Below are positions 7,934 to 16,099 of a stretch of 39,853 nucleotides of DNA, one piece after another; within the stretch, counting starts at the first letter, position 1, and each line of letters opens with the position of its first letter. The stretch covers positions 1 through 39,853 of the forward strand of contig JAPOYD010000018.1 of assembly GCA_026706735.1 (NCBI GenBank), read 5' to 3'. The translations under genes and the position numbers were made by a program. The notes under the pieces are model-generated. The model made no database searches. It was not told the origin of the DNA and worked only from the letters and a program-made list of their open reading frames with translations. Source of the stretch: Nitrospinota bacterium (lineage in GTDB: Bacteria; UBA8248).

Positions 7934-7998
7934 CACATCACCGCGGAATGCGTGTGAACCCTGGTTTTCGGCCTTCCTGTGCGCGTTTCCAATCCTCC

Positions 7999-8127
7999 CT
8001 ACCCCAACACCTCCCTGCACGCCGCCTCGATATGCGCCTGTCCGATCTGGAGGGCGTCGTAGACCTCGTGCGGGAGGCCGCTCTGGCCGAACTGGTCGGT
8101 GCCCAGGCACCGCTGGTCGGCGCCCAG
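7999..8127. repeat. Direct repeat formed by the 3' end of the transketolase-like gene (partner at 1467-1595)
   Basis: The final about 42 codons of the intact gene are duplicated 6,532 bases to the left in the same orientation, at about 91% identity by eye over the shared core. One end of the repeat coincides with the stop codon. A repeat that exactly covers a gene's 3' end is the arrangement seen when mobile elements integrate there and restore the gene end. No integrase gene is visible in the window. Confidence 0.8.
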
Positions 8128-10371
8128 CGCGCCGCCGAGGAAAGAGAGCGCCAGCGAGTGGCCGTCCAGTACCGAGACGACCGGGTTGTCGCGGTGCTCA
8201 TCGCCCACCATCATCTCGAGGCGCGAGGGGCGGCCCGCTTTTTTCGCTTTTTTGTGCTCGGCATATATCCTGTCCGCGCTCGTGAGGACGTAGACGTTCA
8301 CGTATACGCCCACTCCTTCCAGCGCGCGGGCGGCGGCGAGTGCTTCGGGCGTCATCACCCCGCTCACGAACAGGTTCACCGCGTTCACGCCCGCGCGGTA
8401 GCCGGGCGCTTCTTTCGAAGAGTGAAGCAGGTAGCCGCCGCCTAAAACATTTTGCCGCAATAGTTCGCGCTTCATGGAGTCTTGTAGCCAGTCTTTCGGC
8501 AATAGGTTTTGATCCACCTGCTTCGTGCTCAGCCTGAGATAGAAGGCCGGGCAATCGCCATTCCCGAGAACGCGGCCGATGGCTGACAAGAGCAGCCACT
8601 CGACTTCGACGGCGAAGGTCGGCTCATAGGCTTCGAGACCCGGCATCTCAAGCGAAATGGCGGGCGTCAGGATGCTCTGGTGCGCGCCGCCTTCCGGCGA
8701 GAGGCTCGTGCCGCTCGGCGTCGCCACCACGATGAAGCGCCCGCCGTTATAGACCGCGTAGCGGAGCGCGTCGAGACAGCGGCTGATGAAGGTGTCGTAC
8801 ACCGTCCCGATGGGGCATACGCGCACCCCGCAAAGCTCCTTCGAGACCCCGAAGGCGGCGAGCAGGAGCATCAGGTTGTTCTCGGAAATCCCCAGCTCGA
8901 TGTGCTGGCCCGCAGGCGACTCCTCCCACTTGAGGAGACGTTGCACCTGCTGTAAGGCGAAGAAATCCGCCTTGCCCTCGGGGTGGTACACCCCGCGCCG
9001 GTTGATCCAGCCGCCCAGGTTCGTGCTCACCGCCACGTCCGGCGAGGTGGTGACGATGTGCCGCGCGAGGGCGTCCTCACGCGCAAGGTTCGTCATGATG
9101 GCGCCGAACGCCTCCTGCGTGGAAGTGGTGGAGGCGAAGTTCACCCCCACTTCCTGGGGTACGGGAGCGGGGGTTATCTCTTCTCTTTCGAGGGTGGCTC
9201 TCGCGTCGTAGCGCGCCACCGCGCGCTCGACCGCGCGGGCCTCCGCGCTTTCATCCGAAAGACGCGCCAGTTCCTCACCCTCGCCCAGGCCCGCGGAATC
9301 GCGGAGTTCGGCGATTTGCGCCTCGGTCAGAAGCTGGGAGTGGTTCATCGGGTCGCCCGCGATGGGAAGCCCCCAGCCCTTGATGGTGTAGGCGAGTACC
9401 ATCACGGGCTTATCATTAACGCCGTCCGCCTCCTCAAGGGCTTCGAGGATGCACTCGATGTCGTGGCCGCCCAGGTCGGACAGGAGCGTGGGCAGCTCCT
9501 CGTCCGGGTAGCGGTCCAGCAACCCCGCCAGACCCTTGTAATCGCCCGCCTCACCGCGCGTGAGTCCCTCTCTTATCTCGCGCCCGCTTCTCCCGATGAG
9601 CATCTGGTATTCGCCGTTCGACATGTCGTCGATGCGCCGCCTCAGCGACGCGCCGTTTTTTTGCGCGAACGCGGCCTGCAGCCGCTTTCCGTACTTGAGC
9701 TCCACCACGTGCCAGCCGTGCAGGCGGAACTGATCGCGAATCTGCTGCGCCTTGCCGTCGGGCACGACGCGGTCGAGGCTCTGGCGGTTCAGGTCCACCA
9801 CCCAGATGACGTTGCCCAGGTGCGCGACGTATTCCTCGGCCAGCGCCTCCCAGATGTTGCCCTCGTCGAGTTCGGCGTCCCCCACCAGGGAGATGAAGCG
9901 CTGCCGCGGGCCTTCGCCGAAATGATCGTCGATGTAGGACTGCATGAGCGCGGCGAACGAGGCGGCGACCGAGGGCAGACCGAGCGAGCCGGTGGAGAAA
10001 TCGACGGGGTATTCATCCTTCGAGCGGCTCGGATACGCCTGCAGGCCGCCGAAGGCGCGCAGGTCCCGCAGGCGCTCCATCGGCAAATCGCCCCGCAAGG
10101 CGTGGGCCGCATGAAGCACGGGCGAGGCGTGGGGCTTGATGGCCAGCCTGTCACCCGTCTTGAGCCAGCGGAAGAACATGGCCGTCATCAGGCTCACGAT
10201 GGAGGAGGAACTCGCCTGGTGGCCGCCTATCTTGATGCTCTCAGAGCCTGCGCGCAGGTTGTTCGCGTAATGAACGCTGTAGGTGGAAAGCCACAGGAGC
10301 CGCTTTTCAATAAGCCGCAGAATGTCGGCCTCGTCCTGCTCGATGGCGTTCGTCTCTGGCGGAGGGTTCAC
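7999..10371 (-). CDS. Transketolase-like / homodimeric pyruvate dehydrogenase E1-like thiamine-diphosphate enzyme
   Basis: This 790-residue protein contains both transketolase halves. The thiamine-diphosphate/Mg motif is GDAELDEGNIWEA (about 164-176) followed by VVDLNRQSLDR (about 191-201). A histidine-rich KIGGHQASS and KPHASPVLHAAH match the E1/transketolase active-site entrance, and ELGISENNLMLLLAAFG marks the pyrimidine-binding half. The LNRQSLD segment resembles homodimeric pyruvate dehydrogenase (AceE, about 890 residues) more than ordinary transketolase (about 660). No E2 or E3 gene is nearby, so its substrate is uncertain: an alpha-keto acid or a ketose are both possible. The GTG start has GGAGGG six bases upstream. 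It is the last gene of the long minus-strand run, 34 bases after the UbiE/MenG gene. Its 3' end is duplicated at 1467-1595. Confidence 0.8.
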   Translation of the reverse strand: MNPPPETNAIEQDEADILRLIEKRLLWLSTYSVHYANNLRAGSESIKIGGHQASSSSIVSLMTAMFFRWLKTGDRLAIKPHASPVLHAAHALRGDLPMERLRDLRAFGGLQAYPSRSKDEYPVDFSTGSLGLPSVAASFAALMQSYIDDHFGEGPRQRFISLVGDAELDEGNIWEALAEEYVAHLGNVIWVVDLNRQSLDRVVPDGKAQQIRDQFRLHGWHVVELKYGKRLQAAFAQKNGASLRRRIDDMSNGEYQMLIGRSGREIREGLTRGEAGDYKGLAGLLDRYPDEELPTLLSDLGGHDIECILEALEEADGVNDKPVMVLAYTIKGWGLPIAGDPMNHSQLLTEAQIAELRDSAGLGEGEELARLSDESAEARAVERAVARYDARATLEREEITPAPVPQEVGVNFASTTSTQEAFGAIMTNLAREDALARHIVTTSPDVAVSTNLGGWINRRGVYHPEGKADFFALQQVQRLLKWEESPAGQHIELGISENNLMLLLAAFGVSKELCGVRVCPIGTVYDTFISRCLDALRYAVYNGGRFIVVATPSGTSLSPEGGAHQSILTPAISLEMPGLEAYEPTFAVEVEWLLLSAIGRVLGNGDCPAFYLRLSTKQVDQNLLPKDWLQDSMKRELLRQNVLGGGYLLHSSKEAPGYRAGVNAVNLFVSGVMTPEALAAARALEGVGVYVNVYVLTSADRIYAEHKKAKKAGRPSRLEMMVGDEHRDNPVVSVLDGHSLALSFLGGALGADQRCLGTDQFGQSGLPHEVYDALQIGQAHIEAACREVLG

Positions 10372-10405
10372 GCCCGTCCCTCCCTCGGGAGCGCGGGGCC
10401 TGCGA

Positions 10406-11116
10406 TTACTCGCGCACCCCGGTGTGAAGCTCGGCGATGCCGCCCGTCATCGGGCGATGGCTCACCTCGCGAAAGCCCGCATCGCGCATCATCGCCGAGA
10501 GCTGCTCGGCTTCGGGAAATTCATATACCGTGCTTGGAAGGTAATTATACGCGCTTCGGTGCGCGGAGACGACCCTCCCCACGACGGGGAGGAGCACCCG
10601 GAAGTAAAAGGCGTACAAGAGCCCGAACAGGCCCTGGGGATGGCCGAACTCCAGCACGACGAGTCTGCCGCCCTCTTTCAGCACGCGCCCCATCTCGGCC
10701 AGACCGGCTTCCCTGTCCTCGAAATTGCGCAGGCCGAACGCGATGATCACGCCGTCGAACGCGCCGTCCTTAAAGGGCAAACTCAGACCGTCTCCCTGGA
10801 TGAGAGAAAGGGGAACGTCCCGCGCCGTCGCCTTCGCCTTACCGCGCGCGAGCATGGGATACGCGAAATCAACGCCGACGATGCGCGCGCCGCGTCCGGC
10901 TTGGGTGTGCATTTCCAGAGCCACGTCCGCCGTGCCCGTCGCCACGTCGAGAAAAGAGGCCTCTTTCCCTTGGAAATCGCGCAGGAGGCTCGCCACCGCG
11001 CGCTTGCGCCAGAGGCGGTCCACGCCGAAGCTTAAAGTTCTGTTCAGGAGGTCGTAGGTGGGCGCGATGTCCGAGAACATCGCCTGGACTTGCTTTTTCT
11101 CGATGCGGGTCGGCAC
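10406..11116 (-). CDS. ubiE/menG: Demethylmenaquinone / 2-polyprenyl-benzoquinol methyltransferase
   Basis: This is a 236-residue class I SAM-dependent methyltransferase. The N-terminus has the UbiE signature (VQAMFSDIAPTYDLLNRTLSFGVDRLWR split across about 10-37) and motif I is FLDVATGTAD (about 55-64). IIAFGLRNFED and the C-terminal MTGGIAELHTG are also diagnostic. It catalyses the C-methylation that finishes menaquinone, or a ring methylation in ubiquinone synthesis. The neighbouring UbiA and UbiD genes, of futalosine-pathway type, favour menaquinone. The GTG start lies eight bases after the UbiA stop codon, indicating translational coupling. Length is slightly below E. coli UbiE (251). 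Confidence 0.9.
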   Translation of the reverse strand: MPTRIEKKQVQAMFSDIAPTYDLLNRTLSFGVDRLWRKRAVASLLRDFQGKEASFLDVATGTADVALEMHTQAGRGARIVGVDFAYPMLARGKAKATARDVPLSLIQGDGLSLPFKDGAFDGVIIAFGLRNFEDREAGLAEMGRVLKEGGRLVVLEFGHPQGLFGLLYAFYFRVLLPVVGRVVSAHRSAYNYLPSTVYEFPEAEQLSAMMRDAGFREVSHRPMTGGIAELHTGVRE

Positions 11117-11124
11117 GCGCGCGC

Positions 11125-11985
11125 TCAGCCCGCGCGGATGAGCACGTCGGCGATCGCGCCCGATGCGATGACCACGGACACCCAGGCGTTGAGATTAAAG
11201 AACGATACGTCCACGCGGCTCAGGTCGTCGGGCCGCACGATCCAGTGTTCCCAGAACAGAAGGCATCCCGCCGCCGCCAGCGCCAGCCAGTACAGCGCTC
11301 CCAGGCCGAACGCATAGCCCGCCGCGTAGAAACAGGCCATCGTCCCCAGATGGGCGAGTGCAGAGACGATGAGCGCGCCCTTGACGCCCAGAAGGCGCGG
11401 CAGGGAGTGGATATTTTCCTTATGATCGAAATCCACGTCCAGACAGGCGTATATGAGGTCGAAGCCGCCCACCCAGAGGGTGACGCCACAGAAGAGCAGA
11501 ACGGGCACGAAGCCCAGATCGCCGCGCACGGCCACCCACGCGCCCGCGGGTGCTGCGCCCAGGACGAAGCCCAGGAACAGGTGCGTCCAGGAGGTGAAGC
11601 GCTTGGAATAGCTGTAGAAGACGATGCAGGCGGCCACGGCGAAGGAAAGCGCGAACGCGAGCGGATTCAGCATCCAGGCCGAGAGGATGAAGAGCGCCAG
11701 AAAGCCCGCCAGCATCATGAGGATGGATTTTGAATGCAGCAGCGCCTGGAACTCGGCGCGGTCTTTCGTCCTCGGGTTCTTGGGGTCGATGCCCCTGTCG
11801 GCGAAGCGGTTGAGCGACATGGCGAAATTGCGCGCGCCCACCGCCGCCATCACCATCCAGAACAACACCCAGGCGGAGGGAATCCCGCCGGCCGCCATCA
11901 CGCCGCCCATGAGCACGAAGGGAAGGCCGAAGATGGTATGCTCGAACTTCACCATGCGCAGGAACTGCCGGAAACTTCTCGCCAT
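11125..11985 (-). CDS. mqnP: UbiA-family prenyltransferase, probably MqnP of the futalosine menaquinone pathway
   Basis: This is a 286-residue integral membrane prenyltransferase with about eight hydrophobic segments. The first aspartate-rich motif is NRFADRGID (about 59-67) and the second is the LDVDFDHKE region. The opening VKFEHTIFGLPF and the GIDPKNPRTKDR stretch resemble MqnP-type enzymes (KxEHxxFALPF, IDxKNPRT) rather than E. coli UbiA. I therefore infer transfer of a polyprenyl chain to 1,4-dihydroxy-6-naphthoate rather than 4-hydroxybenzoate. This distinction rests on motif memory and needs a tree. The ATG at 11985 lies seven bases after the UbiD stop. A TTG at 12003 would extend it by six residues and overlap ubiD. 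Confidence 0.8.
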   Translation of the reverse strand: MARSFRQFLRMVKFEHTIFGLPFVLMGGVMAAGGIPSAWVLFWMVMAAVGARNFAMSLNRFADRGIDPKNPRTKDRAEFQALLHSKSILMMLAGFLALFILSAWMLNPLAFALSFAVAACIVFYSYSKRFTSWTHLFLGFVLGAAPAGAWVAVRGDLGFVPVLLFCGVTLWVGGFDLIYACLDVDFDHKENIHSLPRLLGVKGALIVSALAHLGTMACFYAAGYAFGLGALYWLALAAAGCLLFWEHWIVRPDDLSRVDVSFFNLNAWVSVVIASGAIADVLIRAG

Positions 11986-11992
11986 CGACGCC

Positions 11993-13456
11993 TCAGCCGC
12001 CAAGGCCGTACTCCTCCCATCGCCTCGTGACGCGCTCCTTGATCTCGTCCGTCATCACGATCTCGGGCGGCCATTCGCGCTCGAAACCCTCCGACGCCCA
12101 CTTCCGGGTGCCGTCCACGCCCACCTTGCTGCCCACGTGGAGGCGCGGCGCCGCGTGTTCGAGCGCGTCCACGGGGCCGTCGACGAACACCATGTCACGC
12201 CTCGGGTCGATGCTGCCGAGCACCTTCCAGGAGACCTCGCTGATGTCGTGCACGTTCACGTCCTCATCCACGATCACGATGACCTTCGCGAGCGCCATCT
12301 GCCCCATCCCCCACAGGGCGTACATGACCTTCCGCGCGTGGTAGGGATAGGCCTTGCGTATCGAGACGATCACCATGTTGTGGAACACGCCCTCGGCCGG
12401 CATGTGCACGTCCACGATTTCAGGCAACTGCATCTTCATCAGGGGCAGGAAGATGCGCCCCGTCGCCCCGCCGAGCCAGTAGTCCTCCATCGGCGGGCGG
12501 CCCACGATGGTGGTGGGGTAGATGGCTTGGCGCTTCCTCGTGATGGCCGTGACGTGGAAGACGGGGTAGTCGTCCGCCAGCGAGTACCAGCCCGTGTGAT
12601 CGCCGAAGGGCCCTTCTTCGCGCAACTCGCCGGGGTTCAGGTAGCCTTCCACCACGATGTCCGAATCCGCGGGCACCTCCACGTCCACCGTCTTGCACTT
12701 GACCAGCTCGGCGCTCTTTCGCCTCAGGAATCCCGCGAGGTTCAACTCGTCTATCGCGGGCGGAAGCGGCGCGCTCGCCGCGTAGACGTAGACGGGGTCG
12801 CCCCCCAGGGCGATCGCCATCTCCATGCGCGCGCCCATCCTGGTGCTGTCCTGAAAGTTCTGCGCCCCGTCGTGGTGTAAGTGCATGTGCATGCCGGCGG
12901 TTTTCTCGTCGAAGAACTGCACGCGGTAGAGGCCCACGTTCCGCCTGCCCGTCCGGGGGTTTCGCGAGTAGATGTGTCCGAAGGTGATGTAGCGTCCCGC
13001 GTCCTCGGGCCAGCACTTGATGGCGGGAATCGAGAAGAGGTTCGGGTTTTCGGTCTCCACGATCTCCTGGCAAGGCGCCGCGCTCACCGACTTGGGCGAG
13101 AAGGACGCGAGCCGCGCGAGCTTGGGCAGCATCTTCACCTTCTCGATGATGCCTTCGGGCGGCTTGATCTCCAGAAGCTCCGCCACCTCGTCCGCCACGG
13201 CGTCCATGCTGTCGACGCCGAGCGCCATCTTCATGCGCAAGTCCGAGGCGTAGGCGTTGATGAGGACGGGAACGTCGTATTCATGCCCGTCCGGGGCGAC
13301 GGGCTTTTCGAACAACAGGGCGGGGCCGCCGCTCTTCACCGAGCGGTCGGCGATCTCGGTGATCTCGAGTTCGATATCCACCGGAACCTTGACGCGGCGC
13401 AACTCGCCCGCGCGCTCCAGGGAATCGACGAATTCTTTGAGGGAGGCGTACGCCAT
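11993..13456 (-). CDS. ubiD/mqnL: UbiD-family decarboxylase (probable MqnL role)
   Basis: The 487-residue protein has the usual length and motifs of UbiD decarboxylases, which use prenylated FMN made by UbiX. Visible blocks are MAYASLKEFVDSLERAGEL at the N-terminus, LREEGPFGDHTGWYS (containing the catalytic-loop glutamates), TTIVGRPPMED and a C-terminal VDGPVDALEHAAPRLHVGSK. It removes the ring carboxyl group of a prenylated aromatic acid. With the adjacent UbiA and UbiE genes it forms a quinone cluster in pathway-consistent company. No UbiX gene is in the window. The start at 13456 is chosen because the family begins there; the upstream open frame overlaps gatC. It begins 13 bases after the gatC stop. 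Confidence 0.88.
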   Translation of the reverse strand: MAYASLKEFVDSLERAGELRRVKVPVDIELEITEIADRSVKSGGPALLFEKPVAPDGHEYDVPVLINAYASDLRMKMALGVDSMDAVADEVAELLEIKPPEGIIEKVKMLPKLARLASFSPKSVSAAPCQEIVETENPNLFSIPAIKCWPEDAGRYITFGHIYSRNPRTGRRNVGLYRVQFFDEKTAGMHMHLHHDGAQNFQDSTRMGARMEMAIALGGDPVYVYAASAPLPPAIDELNLAGFLRRKSAELVKCKTVDVEVPADSDIVVEGYLNPGELREEGPFGDHTGWYSLADDYPVFHVTAITRKRQAIYPTTIVGRPPMEDYWLGGATGRIFLPLMKMQLPEIVDVHMPAEGVFHNMVIVSIRKAYPYHARKVMYALWGMGQMALAKVIVIVDEDVNVHDISEVSWKVLGSIDPRRDMVFVDGPVDALEHAAPRLHVGSKVGVDGTRKWASEGFEREWPPEIVMTDEIKERVTRRWEEYGLGG

Positions 13457-13469
13457 GTTTCCGGAAAAA

Positions 13470-13754
13470 CTACTCGATGACCTTGGGGACGCGGAAATGG
13501 CCCTTTGCGAAATCGGGCGCCATCTTCGCCATGTTCTCGATGGGGGGGTCGGTGACCGCATCCTCGCGGAACACGTTCGTGATGTCGAGAACGTGCGAGG
13601 TGGGCGCCACGCCCTCGGTGTCCACCTCGTTCAGCTTGGCGATGTGCTCGAGAATGGCGCCGAGCTGTTCGGTGAATTTCTCGACCTCGTCTTCACCCAG
13701 GTTCAGCCGCGCCAGCCTGGACACGTGGATCACGTCTTCTCGTGAAATCGGCAT
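13470..13754 (-). CDS. gatC: Asp-tRNA(Asn)/Glu-tRNA(Gln) amidotransferase subunit C
   Basis: The 94-residue product matches GatC: MPISREDVIHVSRLARL at the N-terminus, then a helical EKFTEQLGAILEHIAKL and the extended linker TEGVAPTSHV ending FRVPKVIE. GatC clamps the GatA amidase and GatB kinase/transamidase subunits in the complex that corrects mischarged Glu-tRNA(Gln) and Asp-tRNA(Asn). Neither gatA nor gatB is adjacent: the upstream neighbour is a helicase gene (19-base gap) and the downstream one is ubiD. A purine-rich AAAGGGGGGAGTG ribosome-binding site precedes the ATG. Confidence 0.92.
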   Translation of the reverse strand: MPISREDVIHVSRLARLNLGEDEVEKFTEQLGAILEHIAKLNEVDTEGVAPTSHVLDITNVFREDAVTDPPIENMAKMAPDFAKGHFRVPKVIE

Positions 13755-13773
13755 CACTCCCCCCTTTGCGCCC

Positions 13774-16083
13774 TTATACCGCCCGGTTCTCGCCCCCGTC
13801 AACGCCCTCATCCGCAGGCGAGAGCGGCGCGTACTTCAAAACCAGCTTCCTGGGTCCCGCCTTTTCGAACTCCACGCTCACCGTCGTCCGGTCACCCGTC
13901 CCTTCGCGCTTGCGGATGACGCCGACCCCGAATTTCCTGTGCCGAACGCGCGCGCCGGGCGCAAAGGGGCCGAGCGCGGCTGTGGGTACGGCGGGCGCAT
14001 CCTGTGTTTTTGGGCGGCGGAAGGTCTTCGCCTCGGATAAAATCTCCTCATAGCGCGAGTCGGTGGGATCACGCCGGCTCACGAACCCGCGCGGGGCGCG
14101 CCTTTGCGTCTGCGCATGATCGCCCACGCGCCTGATGAGTTCAGACCCCAATCCATCGAGAAAGCGGCTCGGTCGCGTCGCCCAGCTTTCCTTCGCCCCA
14201 TCGGGCCGCCGCTCCTTCGCCCAGGAGAGGCACAAGAACTTCTTCGCCCGCGTGACGCCCACGTAGAGGAGCCTTCTCTCTTCATCCATCGCCGCCGGCT
14301 CGTCCCGCGAGCGGCTGTGCGGAACCAGCCCCTCCTGAACGCCGACGACGCCCACGGCGGCGAACTCAAGGCCCTTCGCCGCATGCAGCGTCATCAAGGA
14401 GAGCGCCCCGCTCTCTTCTGACAGCTCATCCGCCTCGCCCATGAGCGCCAGCTCCTCCAGGAACAGGGTCTTGGCCTCATCCGATTCGGGCGATACGCCC
14501 TCCTCTTTGCTCACTCGCTCCTCGAACGCGCGGGCCGCCTCGGCGAACTCATCAGCACCCTCCATCGCGCGAGCGGCGGCGCGGCGGCGCTCGGGTGACG
14601 CGCTTCTTTGCGCAGCGCCTTCCAGCCAGGCCCGGTATCCCGTACGCTCGAGAATCTCTTCGATCAGGTCCGCGGGTCCCGCTTTCAACGAGGCGAGCGC
14701 CTTGAGCGTATCCAGAAGAAGCCTGAGATTTTCCGCTGCATTCCCCCGGATGCGTCCCTTTGCCAGGGCGGCCTCCGCATCGGCCGTCGTGACGCCCGGC
14801 GCGCCTTCGCCCGCTATGGCCTTCAGGCGCTCGGGCCCCAGCCCCCGGGGCGGGCGGTTCACGACCCGCGAGAAGGCCGCGCCGTCATCGGCCCGTAATA
14901 GCAGCCGCAAGTAGGCGGCCAGGTCCTGTACTTCTATGCGGTCGAAAAACCGATGGCCTTTCACCACCTGGTAGGGAATCCCCCGCCTCCGGGCCGCCTC
15001 CTCCAGCGGGCGCGATTGCGTGTTGATCCGGTAGAAGACGGCCGCCTCTCCCCAAGGAATCTCACCGCCCGCCCCCGCCTCGATCAGGCGCTTGATGACG
15101 GCATCCGCCTCCTCTTCCGCGTTCGCCGCCGCCAGATAGCAGACGGCCTCTCCGGCGGGCTTGCGCGTGAAAAGGCGCTTCTCGAAGCGCGCCCCGGCCC
15201 CGCCCATGATGCGCGAGGCGAGGTTCAGTATCGCGCCGCTCGATCGGTAGTTCTCCTCGAGGCGGAACACCCTGGCGCCTGCGAACCTGCGCTCGAAATC
15301 GAGGATGTTCTCCACCCGCGCGCCCCGCCAGCCGTAGATGCCCTGATCGTCATCCCCCACGGCGAACACCCGCCCGTGAACGCGCGATAACACGGCCACG
15401 AGTTCGTCCTGCACGGGGTTGGTGTCCTGATACTCATCGACGAGTATTTCCTCGAAGCGAGTTTGGTATTTCTTGAGAACGTCGGGGCGCCGCCGGAACA
15501 TTTGCAGGGGACGCGCCAGCAGGTCGTCGAAATCCACCGCGCCCGCCTCGCGCAGGGCGCGCTCATAAGCGGGCGTGATCTTCAGGGCAGTAGCGTCGAT
15601 GCTGAAGGGAGCGGGCTCCGCATCCTCCGCCTCCGCCGGCGAGGTCTTGCGGCGGCCTATCTGCTCCAGAACCGCCCGGGGCGCGTAGCGATCCTCGCTG
15701 ATGCGCGCCGCCGCCATGCAGCGCTTGACCAGCGTGAGGCACTCCCCGCGCGAGAAGATCGTGAAGTTGGGAGACAGGCCCGCCGCCTCGGCTTCGGCTC
15801 TCAGAATCCTTGCGCAGACGGCGTGAAAGGTGCCCACCCAGATGCCGCGGACGCCCGTGCCCAGCGATGCGAAGAGGCGCTCCCTCATCTCGCCCGCCGC
15901 CTTGTTCGTGAACGTGATGGCGAGAATCCGGTTCGGAGCGAGCCCCTCGTCGAGCAGGCGCAGGATGCGGTGGACGATCACCCGCGTCTTGCCCGAACCC
16001 GCACCCGCCAGCACGAGATTCGCACCCGGCGGCGCCAGCACCGCCTCTTTCTGCTGGGGGTTCAGGTTTTCCAGATAGTCCAC
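13774..16083 (-). CDS. pcrA: PcrA/UvrD-type superfamily 1 DNA helicase
   Basis: This 769-residue ATP-dependent 3'-5' helicase shows all the expected motifs: Walker A AGAGSGKT (26-33), Ia ITFTNKAAGEMRER, Walker B VDEYQDTNPVQDE, III GDDDQGIYGWRGA, IV LEENYRSS, V LMTLHAAKGLEF and VI LLYVGVTRAKKFL. The C-terminal 60 residues (VRHRKFGVGVIRKREG) form the Tudor-like tail that contacts RNA polymerase in PcrA/UvrD. The family acts in nucleotide-excision repair, mismatch repair and clearing of recombinase filaments or stalled polymerase. The GTG start follows the beta-helix acyltransferase gene by 16 bases. No strong ribosome-binding site is seen, suggesting coupled translation within the long minus-strand run. 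Confidence 0.93.
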   Translation of the reverse strand: MDYLENLNPQQKEAVLAPPGANLVLAGAGSGKTRVIVHRILRLLDEGLAPNRILAITFTNKAAGEMRERLFASLGTGVRGIWVGTFHAVCARILRAEAEAAGLSPNFTIFSRGECLTLVKRCMAAARISEDRYAPRAVLEQIGRRKTSPAEAEDAEPAPFSIDATALKITPAYERALREAGAVDFDDLLARPLQMFRRRPDVLKKYQTRFEEILVDEYQDTNPVQDELVAVLSRVHGRVFAVGDDDQGIYGWRGARVENILDFERRFAGARVFRLEENYRSSGAILNLASRIMGGAGARFEKRLFTRKPAGEAVCYLAAANAEEEADAVIKRLIEAGAGGEIPWGEAAVFYRINTQSRPLEEAARRRGIPYQVVKGHRFFDRIEVQDLAAYLRLLLRADDGAAFSRVVNRPPRGLGPERLKAIAGEGAPGVTTADAEAALAKGRIRGNAAENLRLLLDTLKALASLKAGPADLIEEILERTGYRAWLEGAAQRSASPERRRAAARAMEGADEFAEAARAFEERVSKEEGVSPESDEAKTLFLEELALMGEADELSEESGALSLMTLHAAKGLEFAAVGVVGVQEGLVPHSRSRDEPAAMDEERRLLYVGVTRAKKFLCLSWAKERRPDGAKESWATRPSRFLDGLGSELIRRVGDHAQTQRRAPRGFVSRRDPTDSRYEEILSEAKTFRRPKTQDAPAVPTAALGPFAPGARVRHRKFGVGVIRKREGTGDRTTVSVEFEKAGPRKLVLKYAPLSPADEGVDGGENRAV

Positions 16084-16099
16084 GGATATGTTTTTCGGA

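Noticed and set aside
8983-10746. 587-codon plus-strand open frame opposite the transketolase-like gene
   Set aside because: The minus strand carries unmistakable thiamine-diphosphate motifs; the plus frame has no family resemblance and spans into the methyltransferase gene.
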